From the NCBI GenBank assembly GCA_022695795.1, contig MU404116.1, forward strand, positions 186,001 to 250,000: 64,000 nucleotides of DNA, read 5' to 3'. Position numbers and translations under genes: made by a program. Positions 23,233 to 34,883 of this stretch are shown here, piece by piece. Numbering within the stretch: the first letter of the stretch is position 1; every line of letters starts with the position of its first letter. The notes under the pieces were generated by a model, which was not told the DNA's origin, did no database searches, and was given only the letters and a program-made list of their open reading frames with translations. Origin of the DNA: Biscogniauxia marginata (taxonomy: Eukaryota; Ascomycota; Sordariomycetes; Xylariales; Xylariaceae).

Positions 23233-23610
23233 ACCCCCCCCCCCCCCCTTTTTTTTTTTTCTTTTTCTTTTCTATTTTCTTTCTACTAATACATGTATAT
23301 ACACATTGGTATAGACAGCAGGGGGTATCTTGGGGCGAAGAGCGGGCACCGGCGTTAAGGCGTATTGGTTTTTTTTTGGCTTTTTTTTAACTGATAGAAG
23401 AATTGGTGAAAGCTATTTTTGAGAACAGATGACTATGGCTAGATACTGGGGTGAGGGAAGATGAGGTACACATCTGTATGGCACGCTTTTAAAATACTAT
23501 ACACACAAAATTATCCATCACGCCTTATCGAGATGCTGTGGAAACCATATTATAATTTTACCCCCTCTCTCCTTCTTTCTCACCAATTGGTTTTCTTCTC
23601 GTCTTTCTCT
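23233..23610. other. Short convergent intergenic region
   Basis: 378 bp between the carrier stop and the TspO stop. It begins with a C16 homopolymer (23234-23249) running into poly-T. It holds both 3' UTRs and no gene. Confidence 0.6.
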
Positions 23611-24292
23611 CTACTCATCCTTCCCCAGCGCCTTCCTCGTCGCGAGCGTCGACTCGGAGATATCCCAGCCGTTCAGGTGCCCGACGCCGGTGTTGAGGTA
23701 GGCGGCGAAGCTGAGCCAGGCCAGGTAGGGGAGGGCACACCAGCCGGCGACGGCGTCGACGCGGAAGTACAGGTAGGCGAGGTAGGCGTTGGCGCCGAGG
23801 AGGGAGACGACGTCGGCGAGGGCGAGGGCGGGCCGCCGGAGCTTGAAGAACAGGGGCATCCAGGCCAGGTTGAGTCCGAGCTGGGCCGCGTAGAGGGTCT
23901 TGATCAGGCCGGAGGGCGAGGTGGAAGAGGAGGAGGTGACGGCCCGGTGCGCGGCGTACCCCGTTAGCCCGTAGAGAACGGTCCACACGGGGCCGAAGAC
24001 GGATGGGGGTGGGCGGAGGGGCGGCTGTTTTATCGCGAGGTAGGTTTGTTGGGTTTGTTTTGCTTTTTTTTGGGGGGGAAGGGGTGGGGTGTTAGTTCGG
24101 TTTGTGTATATGTATGTGTGTGTACTGGGTAGATAGGAGGGAAAGTGAGGGGGAAAGGGGAGAGGTGGCTGGCTTACGGCGCGTGCTGTATCCTACGGCG
24201 GTGCCCAGGGCGATGGGCAGGAGGACCGAGGCCGCCGGGCTCGCGAAGATGTCGTGAGACAGGCTGCTGAGGTGCGGGATGAACGTCGTCAT
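23611..24292 (-). CDS. TspO/MBR family membrane protein
   Basis: Reverse exons 24292-24178 and 24062-23611 join to 188 aa. Five hydrophobic segments and the TspO/peripheral benzodiazepine receptor signature are visible: TYLAIKQPPLRPPPSVFGPV, then WTVLYGLTGYAAHRA, LYAAQLGLNLAWMPLFF, DVVSLLGANAYLAYLYFR and LPYLAWLSFAAYLNTGV. Family members are outer mitochondrial membrane or other endomembrane proteins that bind tetrapyrroles and sterols; function in filamentous fungi is poorly defined. Exon 2 must start at the AG next to the poly-T/G stretch at 24063 to recover the conserved KQPPL segment. Coding GC is high. Confidence 0.93.
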
Positions 24293-25782
24293 TTTTTATA
24301 TATATGGCGAAGCTTAAGGCAAGGGTACAAAGGGGTGTGTATTCAACAAGTCTTGAGTCTTGAGTCTTCCTCAGTTTCGCCTCAGGAAAGTAACTGGTAT
24401 TCGTATTTTTTTTTTCTTATTTCCACGATACCAGGTACCTTACCTAAGTTGAAGATGAGGTGAATTAGTTGTGATCGGAAGAGTTTAATCTGAGATGGTG
24501 TGACCTCTTTAAGTTTACTAGCTACCCGGAGACTTGGGAGCTGGAGCTCTAGCAGAGCAAAGCGCAAGTGATGACGTAGAAGTGTACTGACCCTAGCTTG
24601 AATCCGGAATGGAGCTCGGCGGCTTGCGCTGCTAATTGGAAGGTCCCAATTTGTATTATTAATTCTTAGAGGGGTCTTGTATATTTGATATATTTTTTCT
24701 TTTCTTCATGTCGGGTGCTTGTTAATAAACCTTCACCTTGCATTGAAGGAGTGGGATAATTAAGTGGAATCCCGGGAATGTCGGGATACATAGGTAATTG
24801 GTTTCATTGCTGTGGTTTTTTCCTTATTTTTTCTTTTCGACTAACCAGACCTATCTCTTCACAAGAGATAATTAATGGCTAACTTAAGATATGTACATAG
24901 AATACCTGTTTCAATGTTAGAACACCGCTGTTGCTGTTGTTCTGTATATCACGAGTTCTATACGGTTGTAGGTATATCAGACAAGCTTTTTCGAGATATT
25001 ATATCATCTCCATATGGAGTGGAGTCTACCACTGATCCGACTTGTCCGATCCAATGTCCTGCAGTTGGGTTTCACTTGTGGCTCCACGGCTAGAATATCA
25101 CAGCTGGCATCGCTATCATTCGCGGCTTATCTCATTGCGTCTGAGAAAGGCGCAGATGGCCGATACGCCGATATTAAGGCAGATCAGCACGGGTTTACAT
25201 ATCACCAGGGAGTAAAGTGATACAATGCATGCATGTTATATGTATGCGCCTTGTAACCCTGGCATTACGATTGGTCTCAGCTGCTGCGGCCAAGTAGGCA
25301 CATTGTTAGGCGCCGAGGCATTTGAGCCAGGCTGAGCAGAGCCTTGTTACAACAGTCGAAGTATGAAAGAGGAACGGCTTCAGACCTATAATGAGTATCA
25401 GTGTTTTTCATCAATATTCCTCGCGGTTTATGAATCTCTTTGACGACCGGCGCTATGCGTAGCGAGATCTGTTCGAATCATTCGACAATTTCCATCCTAC
25501 AGTGGAAGGGAGATCTCTCTCCTCCGACAGCAACCGGCAATTCAACCGTGACTCTAGGGGGCTGCTGGCAGCAACAGTCGGCAAGTCCTGAAGACTTGCA
25601 TGCGGACAGTCCATGTGTCCGGCAACTGTCTTCTGCGCAGTCGCCAGTTTCCATCGTGTTAGTTGAGCAAAAAGGGGGCCGCTAGGTTATGAACCCCGGG
25701 GTTGACTCGATGTAGCTTTGCCAGCGCCAACAGTATTCGTCGCTGCTTGCGCTGCCTGCAGACCTTCCGGGATGCCTTTTGC
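24293..25782. other. Intergenic region with possible decayed upstream part of the CorA-like gene
   Basis: The left 1 kb shows nothing coding. Between about 25391 and 25608 one frame starting at ATG 25391 reads MSISVFHQYSSRFMNLFDDR, then RYA, a TAG stop, RDLFESFDNF..., and a TGA. This could be a broken N-terminal region of the downstream CorA-like gene or chance. I could not connect it by legitimate splice sites. Confidence 0.35.
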
Positions 25783-26918
25783 ATGCCTGACATATGGTGG
25801 TCGGACTACTGCGAAAATTCCAACGGCTACTTTGGGTCCGAAGTGAAGAAAGACCGCGACGGTATTGAGGGTTTTGTTAAGTAGAAACCGCTCGCCTGAC
25901 TGCGTGAGATGACAACTAACGAGTTGCAGATACGTGGGCATATTTCGAAGTGAAGCAGTTGAACTCCAGACTCCAGTATCATTGGACGAAGATCAATGTC
26001 TTCGTGCGATGGATACCGTCGACGAAGCACACGGTCGTCCTGATATTTGATTCAACTTTGCCATTATCGGAACGGATCAAGAGCTCGTTCATGAACGTGG
26101 AAGTGGGCCACTTGAGCGACCCTTTCTGGCCTTACATGAACCTAGCCAGTGAGTTCGTGCGCCTGGAGGATTCCGCCGTGTGGGCTATACGCGACCACGT
26201 CAGGATGCTAGAAACCGAGAGAAGACCGGCAGGGAAGCCCGAGCCCGATTACCGGCGCCTCCACGACATCGCGCGGCACGCGATCCACGTGGTCGAGACC
26301 CTCGATGTCGCCATCCTCACCATGGACGGCATCTTGTCGCAGCACGAGATGGTCGGCGGCGAGGCGCCCGACCGCCAGGCCTGGCTGGCCGTGCACCGGC
26401 GCCTGGCCTTCTTCAAGCAGATGATCGGCAGCCTCCGGTGCCGGTCGGACTCGAACGCGAAGCGCCTCGAGAACGAGATCCAGCTCGCCTTCAACACGGT
26501 CAGCCAGTACGACTCGGGCGTGTCGGTGGCGATCGGGCAGGTCGCGCAGGTGGACAGCGCCGCGATGCGGACCATCTCGTCGCTGACGCTGGTCTTCCTC
26601 CCGCCGACCTTCATCTGCGCCATCTTCAGCATGTCGTTCTTCACCTTCGACGCCGGCGGTGGCGGTGGCGGCGGCGGCGGCTGGACCGTCTCCGACAAGT
26701 TCTGGATCTACTGGGCGTGCGCCGTGCCGACGACGCTAATCACCTCCGTCCTGTGGTACTTTTGGCACCAGAGCATTACCCCGGTGGGCTACCACATCGG
26801 GCACGACCGGGGGCGCGGTGGCTTCCCGAGGAGGTTCCTTCTCGATGCGGCGTCCAGCGCGAATTTCAACTCTCTCGCGGGGAAGCGAGACGGTGATGAG
26901 AAAGTAAATCACCTGTAG
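25783..26918 (+). CDS. CorA-like Mg2+ transporter-fold protein, N-terminus uncertain
   Basis: Exons 25783-25861 and 25930-26918 join in frame to 355 aa (start MPDIWWSDYCENSNGYFGSE). The long soluble N-terminal domain and two C-terminal membrane helices (about SSLTLVFLPPTFICAIFSM and FWIYWACAVPTTLITSVLWY) are the CorA arrangement. The GMN motif that follows TM1 in true CorA channels is absent; the position reads SMSFF, as in the divergent fungal CorA-like family. The loop between helices holds a Gly9 run. Ion transport is therefore not assured. The family usually has a longer N-terminal region, and the open frame extends upstream of 25783 without an ATG. The gene may start further upstream with extra exons or be 5'-truncated. 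Confidence 0.7.
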
Positions 26919-28838
26919 GCGTTGAAAATCAATGCTACGCCCCGGAGATACGCGGGTGATACGGTTATTTCGAAAGCAACAAACGGCCAGGGAAGGGCAT
27001 AGAGGATCTAAGGAACGAAATCTACGGCCAGATGAACACAGTTGCCTGTATTCTTTATATCCTCTTATATCCTGTTTTCCTCCTTTTATCATCTCCTTGG
27101 TTGGACATGGAGCAGGTGTCAGGCGAAATCGAAATATTATCGCTTCGTGGTCGATTCATTTGCGGAGCTGGGCTCAAGACTGCCGCTTTGGAAGTGCTTC
27201 ACTGGGCGTTCTCGGTTGGAGGTTTCAAATTCACGCTTATTCTGTTATATTGTTCATATCTTGATTCACAAGACTGGTATCTCATCGGACCTATGATGTA
27301 TTACGGCACTTTCATCTCGGGGTTAAAAACTCAAGAGTCTCTTTTTTGTACTCCACCTAATTCTTGCGCTCCCCCCTTTACACTTATCTCGCACCACCGA
27401 CGAGAGACGCAACTCGCAGTGGCCAGTAATCTTCTACAGAAACAGGATCCCTAGATATTCTCATCCGATCATCCTCGGGACTTTCGTTTCTTGCCCTGCA
27501 CGCGGCCGTAGACTCTTACGATGGAGGCATTTATTATTATTAAACCTACTAAGGATCCGCTAACGAAAGGCCTTATCTTGGAGGACTTTGAATTCGTAGA
27601 CTTGTCCGACTATAAGGCAAAAGGGAATTATTGTGAAGACAACTTACTGCCTCGCCGGTTCTTCTAGCAGAGGAGATAACCGTCAGCGGAATATCTCATG
27701 TGTGCAGCGGTACTTTGTAGAGTAAAGTGTAAACATCCCCCTATCTTATAGAAAAGGCCCATTTCAGGGTTGAGGTGCAGAACTGGTAACTTCATGACTC
27801 GTTTTCTTTCTCGGGGTAGGTGCCAGACGGGAGGCTTTCTTTTACTCCTATCCAAGCTGGAGTACGATTCTCCAAATAGTCACGTGCCGCTAAGCGGCTC
27901 ACTTAAGCGGCTAAGTGCTGAAGGTACCAGGTGAGTTCTTGGCCAATTGACCAATCATCCCGTAAAGTGGATCGCGATTTTCCTGTCAGATCTTGGTGTG
28001 ACAGCCCTGCAGCCACATCAGTCGGGTTGTTGATCCAGACCTCCCCGGGGCCCTCAGGTGCATGCCCATCTACCTGAAGGTGGTCCGTGCACAAAAGCTC
28101 AGCCACAGGCCGGGTTTCCTGGGTCCATGTAAGACGCGCCGCCTCTCCGGCTACTTCTTGACAGCGCTTGACCCCGGGACGAGAGATTCCTCCTCTTTGT
28201 TCACCTTCCACTTCAAAAAGCTGGTCTTTGCAATACCAGCAGACATGCAGCTTGGGACTTCGCACCCTCACCAGTGAATCACTCTCTTCTCATCGACTCC
28301 ATCACAGTTCGTCTATCCTTTTTCTCATCACCATTTTCTTGTCAATGGCCCCCTCGGACGCCCTTTGTCATCCAAGATCCCCCTTTGCCTCTTGCCTCTT
28401 GAGTGCTGCCCTCCCAACCCGACTCTGCCTCAGCTCCCTCTGTGCCAGCCCTTCGCTTCTTGACAGTAACCTTTATAAACTACCAGCAAACCTTTATACC
28501 TTTCTTGCCCTCACGCTCTTGTTTGCTTCTTGCTGAGCGACTGCTCTGACCAATACTACTCTACTCATCTTCTCGATTCCTCCATGCTATACACACCACG
28601 CCTTCTATCATCACTGCTTCTCTCCAAACATTGTCAGAATGATTTCTCTAACCGCAATCGCGTCGCCAAACATTAGGCAACAGATACTTCCGCAATCAGT
28701 TGGCATTACCTAACGAGCGACAAACCCCAGCCACCTCGGCCGAACAACTCCGTATATCCACTCATTCTACCGACCGTCTCCCTCTCAAGGTTGCAGATTC
28801 CCCTGTTGCTACATTCCCAACCTTCTGAAACGCCCAAG
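26919..28838. other. Intergenic region, 1.9 kb
   Basis: No convincing gene. A 140-codon frame at 27032-27454 and a 48-codon frame at 27521-27667 (MEAFIIIKPTKDPLTKGL...) are open but show no recognisable features. A direct repeat TAAGCGGCT (27891-27899, 27904-27912) sits in a GCCGCTAAGCGGC palindrome. The C/T-rich stretch 28270-28830 is the likely promoter and leader of the Ars2 gene. Confidence 0.5.
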
Positions 28839-31666
28839 ATGGATTCATACTCGTATCGCGATGGCCCGGGACGGTCTCCGGTTGACCGCACTTGGAGCGG
28901 CCGCGACGACCGGCCCAAAGACGAGACCCGTGATAATTTCTATCGTGGACGTTCTCCTGGTGCGTGTTAATTCTTTGCGAGACCCACGTGTGGTTTAAAT
29001 CATACTATTGGACGTGCTATCTTACGTTCCATATCATTGGCTATTGAGAGAATAGCGACTCTTGAAAAATTCATTTTAGGACCTAAGGCTGACTATTATA
29101 GGCTTCGACCGCACCCGTCGTAACCGATCTCGCTCCCCCTTGCCTGTAGATAGGTATGAACCGAGAGCCCGTGTAAGGGACGAATATGCGGGAACTCGTG
29201 AACGCGAAGATCGGCGCCGTATTAATTCTCCTCCGGCAAACATTGATCGCTATGTTCCTGGTCAAACGGGCACCCAACCTCCCGCGCCGGTCGTCAATCC
29301 ATTGACAGATCCTGTCAAGCTACCATTTCAGGTTGGATTCTCTTACTTTGGCGAATGGTGGAGATCCAACGAGAAGATCAAGGAAGAGAAAGAACGTGCA
29401 CGTACTGGTCGACGACGTGATCCTGAACGCCCGCGGGGCCGCGAAACTCAGGAGGATCGTGACAAAGAGAAGGCCAGGATTCAGGCTGCCTATGATGCGT
29501 ACAGGGAAGATTTACAGGCAAAAATGGCTAGAAGCTTCGTTGCTGAACATAAGAAAGAGCAATGGTTTCGGGAGCGATATGTTCCTGAAGTACGCGATGC
29601 TCTACGCGCGCAAATCAACGATTTCCGGCGTGGGGCATACAACCAGTGGGAGCAAGATCTAGAATCTGGCACTTTCGATGATTTTTCTCTCGAAGGAATC
29701 CCTAAGAGCGAAAGCAATGGGGCTGGCGGTGTAGTTGAGAAGGAGGAAGGTGAAGCCACGGCGGCGAACGAGGTTCTCGGCGTTGGCGATCTGGTCCCCG
29801 CGAACGGCAACGATCTTCGAGATGAGAACTTGTATCAGCCAACACTGCTCATCAAGACTATTGCTCCCCATGTTAGTCGACAAAACCTAGAGGCGTTCTG
29901 CAAAGAGCATCTCGGAGAGGAAGAGGGCGGTTTCAAGTGGTTGTCTCTCAGCGATCCAAACCCCAGCAAGAGATATCATCGTATGGGGTGGGTCATGCTT
30001 CACCCCGCCTCCGAGGCAGCTGTCCCAGTCGACCGCCTAGATCCAAAGGATACCGATGGAGACGTCGAAATCAAGTCGCCTGCACCCGTATCTACTGCTG
30101 ACAAGGCGCTTGAGGCTGTGAATGGAAAGACAGTTAAGGATGAAGTTCGCGGCGATTTTGTTTGTCACGTTGGGGTACATAACCCTCCCAGCAACCCTCG
30201 CAAGAAAGCTTTATGGGATCTCTTTTCCGCCCCTGAGAGAATCGAGAAAGATTTGACTCTGGTCCAACGCCTCGTCAACAAGTTCGAGGACGACTTTGGA
30301 TCCGACTTTAATGCTACGCTCAGAATTGAGGAACGGGTAGAGGCGCTACGGAGTGCTGGCAGCCTTCAGCCAACAGGACCAACATCGCCGATCAAGAAGG
30401 TTAAGAAGGACCGGAATCTTGACTTTGATGATGCTATGGATGAGGGCGAAGAAGGAGAAATGGGGGAGTCAGACGAGGAAGGAGCAGTTGATGATGAGGT
30501 CGATGACGAGGATCTGTTAATTAAAAAGAAGCAGCTCGATCTCATGATTGAGTACCTCCGTCGCGTCTTCAACTTTTGCTTTTTCTGCGTATTCGAGAGC
30601 GACTCCATCCATGAGCTGACCAGGAAGTGCCCTGGTGGTCATCTCCGTCGACCCAGAAGCACCTTGTCATCTGCTGCCAAGAACGTAGCACGTGCAAGCG
30701 CTAACGGTGATGCCTTTCCGTCTAAGAAACGGAGCGATGTCAAAGAAGAAGAGGAGGGAGAGGCGCCCGAAACCGACCGCAAATTCCGCAGTGCCTCTTC
30801 CAAGTCTGAGCAGCAACTTGAGCGAGCCTACAAATGGGTAAAGACGTTTGAGGATAAGATCATGCAGATATTGGAGCCCGAGGCGGTCGATGTGAGGAAA
30901 CTGGGCGGCAAGCCCACCGAGGAAGCCTTGAATGAGGAACTAGCCAAGTTCGTCAAACAAGAAGATGAGCACAAATATCGATGCAAAGTGCCAGAGTGCA
31001 CAAAGTTGTTTAAGGAAGAGCACTTCTGGAAAAAGCATGTCGAGAAGCGCCACACCGAGTGGCTGGAGAGTATGAAGCAAGAGGTAAGATGGTATCCCTT
31101 GCAACAATAAAATCAGTTGGACTTACTGTGAAATTTAGTTTGATCTTATCAATGCGTACGTCCTCGACCCTGCGCATATTGCTCCGTCTAGGACCGATGC
31201 AAATAGCAACGGCCATTTCCCTCCCGCCAATGGTCAAACACAACAGGGTACTCCACGAGGGTTTAACTTGCAGAATTTCGCGATGAATAATATGATGCCA
31301 CCGTTCCCTGGCTTCCCTAATATCCCTGGGATGCCATTATTCGCTGGTAACCAGGCTATGCAAACTGCTGGGTGGGCTCCTGGGGGTGATGAACGCGGAG
31401 GTGGTCCGGTCCGTCGCGGCGGCGCTGGCGGTGCAGGGCGGTATCAGAATCGCGCCGGGCCTTACGACAGGCGTCAACAGCAAGGCCGTTGGGGACCAGA
31501 CGGTTCAGGTGCCGGTCGCGGAAGAGGGGGTGCTGGGCGATGGGGTGATGGTGCTGCTGGTGGAGCGGCCGTTGGTCCCCGCGAAGCTGTTCAAGGCCGT
31601 AGCTTGAAGAGCTATGAAGACTTGGACCACGTTGCTGGTGGGGGCGGCGGTGAACTTAACTACTAA
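28839..31666 (+). CDS. Ars2/Serrate-family RNA-processing protein
   Basis: Exons 28839-28959, 29102-31083 and 31139-31666 join to 876 aa. The N-terminus is RS/RD-rich and disordered. Next comes the SERRATE/Ars2 N-terminal region (PLTDPVKLPFQVGFSYFGEW), a long acidic helical core, and the hallmark YLRRVFNFCFFCVFES plus HELTRKCPGGHLRRP. A C2H2-type finger (CKVPECTKLFKEEHFWKKHV, then EKRH) lies near residues 675-695. The C-terminus has FPGFPNIPGMP and an RGG/GRG-rich tail, ending GGGGGELNY. Ars2 links the nuclear cap-binding complex to RNA 3'-end formation, decay and small-RNA pathways; in fission yeast (Pir2) it acts in heterochromatin and RNA elimination. An acidic stretch EEGEMGESDEEGAVDDE precedes the zinc-finger half. 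Confidence 0.96.
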
Positions 31667-32701
31667 GTCGTCCATTAAGTACCGATGGGTGATTGGCCAC
31701 CCTTTTAAGTGGTCATGTACAAAACGTGTAGAAACATGCAGCAAGACTCGGCTTTGCGTCCTATTCCGAAAAATAAGCAAAGCAGTGGAAAACAGGTGCC
31801 AGGAGTTACCTTCCAGAAGGTTTCAACGTTCAGACTTAGCCGTCACTTGCCACTTCAGTTCTGATGCGTGGTGACATCACAGAGACACGTGATGGCTAAC
31901 TACATCTTTGACAACGAGAAGCACGTGGTTTGACAAAGCATTACGGAGGTGGGTTAGTGCTTAGCAGAATTGGCATGGGAAAAGACGGGGAGCACTATGG
32001 CGGTTGGCCTGAATTCGGTGTTCATCGGATTGAAATTCGTTTGCGAGTGATTTCTTCTCATGGGTGAGGCGAAAGATAAACCTCAGATCTATATTCCTGA
32101 GGATCGAATAGGAGCTTGAATCCGAATGACTTCGTCCGAGTGTACACATGAGCTAGTTAGTGAGTTGAGAGAATGGGTTAATACATACAAATTGTTTTTT
32201 GTTTCCTTGCCTAATATAATGATGCATACCTACCTAAAACTACATAAAGTTCATATGATAGTGCTTAAGGATAGACCTGCGCTACCTTGTGATTGAGCTA
32301 ATTAGAGATGCATAAGCATGATTCTTATTTATGGATTGCAAATAAGCTGTAGCGGCATTTATAAAACTCAGTTATGTGGATGAGAAATGTGCAGTTTGTA
32401 GCAGATTGAAAATATCATGTAGTATCTGACTTCTCTTGAATATCCTTAAGATCTTATGATTTCTTGACCGCAGCACTGTTAAAATATGGGACTACGCCCC
32501 TATACTGTTCTACACATGGATGGCCTCCTATATATATATATCCGTGGGCCTCGCCTACTTACTAGACTTATTCTTGGACTAATACACTTCAATCCTATCC
32601 TCATATCTTAGTCAAAAAAGGGATATTGTAAGGATCACTATTGTGATTAGATAAAGACGAGTGAGAAGTAGGGAAGTAAGCAGGTAACCGAGTTGTCAAG
32701 C
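31667..32701. other. Convergent intergenic region
   Basis: About 1 kb holding the 3' ends of the Ars2 and O-methyltransferase genes, AT-rich beyond 32150. No coding frame is supportable. A TA run lies at 32531-32541. Confidence 0.55.
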
Positions 32702-34883
32702 CTACGGAAGACGGCACTCAATAATGCTGACGTGGCTCCGGCACGGCCAAATCTTAACCAGCCTCAGCCCGGCCTCCTCGATGATCTTCCGGTACTCCGC
32801 CGGGGTGCGCTCGATGGCGTTGAACAGGTTCAGCATGAGCAGGTCGACCAGGTGGCTGTATGTCGCGCCGCGCCCGTAGTTCGCCAGCAGCGGCTCGGGC
32901 GCCGAGGGGAACGCGTCGTCGCCGACGGTCGTAGCGATGACGAGCTCGGCGAGGAGAAGCCGGGACGAGGCGCCCATGGAGGCGGCGATCTTGGAGAGGA
33001 TCACGGTGGCGTCCTTGTCCGGCCAGTTGTGCCTGTGTCATTTATCATTATTATTGTTGTTATTATTATGCCCCGAGATTCGAATCAATAGCGCGCCCCC
33101 CTTTTTAGGTTTGGTTTGGTCTTTTATAATAGCTCGGGATTTAGGTAGGTAGTAGGTAGGTAGTAGGTAGGTAGTAGGTAGGTAGTAGGTAGGTAGTAGG
33201 TAGGTAGTAGGTAGGTATCAGGACGAACTTACAAGACGTGCCGGAACCAGTATACCTCGGCGCCCTTGACCGGGTTGGCCTCGAAGAAGTCGTGCGCCAT
33301 CAGCGTCGCGCGCCCTTGCTCGAGCGCGCCCGGCTGCTTCTCCCGCCAAACCTGCTCCGCTTCCGCGATCATCGCGGGCTGGTCCTGGACGACGAATTTA
33401 AGCTCCGGATAAGTCGAGTAGAGCTGCATCGGGAACCCGCCTGGTTTTTTTTTTAACAAGTGAATATCCTGTCAGCAGGCAATTATCAACGCCCCTCCCC
33501 CCAATAACCAAGGGATTTTGGAACGGGGGGGACTAGTTTTAGATTGGTTTGCATACCCACTCCGCCGCCGACGTCGACGACGGTGGCGCTGCCCAGGTCC
33601 TGCCACGGATAATCGAACACGTGGGCGTCGCCGCTGACCCTCCCCGAGCCGACCATCGCCGAGTTGAAGAGGGTCTCTTCCGGCCGGGGCACCAGATCTT
33701 CCTCTTCCTCTTCTTCCTTCTCTTCTTGCCCTTTCCGCACAGAAGCGGAAGCGGAAGCTCCGAACTGAGGATGGCTCGTCGCCGGCTTATACAGCGCTGT
33801 CGCCTGCGAGGCGGGGATTTTTCTCGTGAGCCAGTCATAAAAGCTCAGGGTCGTGCCGAAGGCGCGGTTGAACGGCGTCGCGGTGAACTCGTAGCTCGGG
33901 CCCATCACTGGGTCCACCAGCGTCGCGGGCAGGTGATCGGCCGCGGTGAAGGCGGCTAGGCCCCTATTTTTTTTCGCCGCCCGTAAAAAATCGGGATGGG
34001 TTAGCTGTCTCGGAAGAGCAGATTTTTTTTTTTTGGTTTCAGATGGGAGGAGATGGGAGAAGAACAAAAAAAGAGAAATGGAAAAGGAAAAGGGGCGCAC
34101 TGCAGAGCTACCCAGGAGCGGACTGGCTCGTTGTCCACCATCGCGCGCGAGATGGTGTTGTTCGCGAAACGGTCCAGCCCGACCTGCCGGAATATGTGCT
34201 CGGATGCTAGGGATCGCATGAGGCGAACTTTGGAGCAATAATGATGCTTTGATCAGCCTTGCGAGATAGAATTATTGGGGAGAATACCTGAACCACGTAT
34301 GTACCTAGTTTGTGATTCTCGATCCCGACCTCTTCACTAAGCGCGTCTATGCTGACGCCGTCGTCGCCGCCCCGCGCCAGAATGTCCGCGATGCGGAGCT
34401 CGGTTGCTATGTGCAGACACCGGGCATTCAGGAACGACCATGATACCTCCACTAATGATAAAGGGGGCGAGTAGGCGGGTCAGCTACTAGTAATTCCTAC
34501 CAAGCGGTCCAGGGGGGAGAGTTCTTGCGCGTTTCTCTTCTCCTCCAAGTCTTGATGTCTATCTCAAGCCCGTCTGTCTCAAAAACCAAGACATAAAAGG
34601 ATGGGTGGAGGATAAAGGGATGGATACCCCCTTCTCGAACTATTAATTACGTACTCAGGCGAATGGGAGGGTTGCTCGTGAGCTCCTCGATCGATCCCAG
34701 CGCAGCTTTTATCGTCAGCTCCGCGTTATAGGCCTCGTGGCTCGGCAGCCCTGCCGCGTCGTGCGGAAAGCTGTCGTCCGGGATCTTCTCCCACTCGGCG
34801 ATCAGCGCCTCGCAGCTGCTCGCGAGTATCGAGGCCACGCTGCGCAGCTTCTTGATGCGGGCGGAAGTCTCTGGGTGCGGCAT
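32702..34883 (-). CDS. O-methyltransferase (SAM-dependent, plant/fungal COMT-like family)
   Basis: Six reverse exons (34883-34655, 34451-34305, 34227-34101, 33963-33557, 33440-33233, 33032-32702) join to 482 aa. The N-terminal helical dimerisation part is followed by a winged-helix segment (LHIATELRIADILA, HKLVRLMRSLASEHIFRQ). The catalytic domain has SAM motif I VVDVGGGVGG, the substrate-side TAADHLPATLVDPVMGPSYE, and the catalytic-base region LHNWPDKDATVIL. Such enzymes methylate phenolic hydroxyls of fungal metabolites; the substrate is unknown and no polyketide or peptide synthase is nearby. An insertion rich in Glu (KGQEEKEEEEEEDLVPRPEE) interrupts the domain before the SAM motif. Intron 5 carries an 11-bp tandem repeat. 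Confidence 0.9.
33143..33217. repeat. 11-bp minisatellite in O-methyltransferase intron 5
   Basis: About seven tandem copies of AGGTAGGTAGT on the plus strand (CTACCTACCT-type on the transcribed strand), lying wholly inside the intron 33033-33232. The unit resembles the TAGGTAGG tracts scattered elsewhere in this window. Confidence 0.9.

Noticed and set aside
26180..26896. 238-codon frame over the CorA-like gene
   Set aside because: Same-strand shadow in another frame, Arg/Pro-rich, without the two membrane helices seen in the chosen frame.
27032..27454. 140-codon plus-strand frame after the CorA-like gene
   Set aside because: Starts with ATG and has a hydrophobic start, but composition is irregular and no family feature or intron structure supports it.
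27521..27667. 48-codon frame MEAFIIIKPTKDPLTKGL...
   Set aside because: Looks mildly protein-like but is short, isolated and without promoter or homologue I recognise.
32702..34883. Secondary-metabolite gene cluster around the O-methyltransferase
   Set aside because: Neighbours are Ars2 and AT-rich relics; no synthase, oxidase, transporter or cluster regulator within 20 kb.
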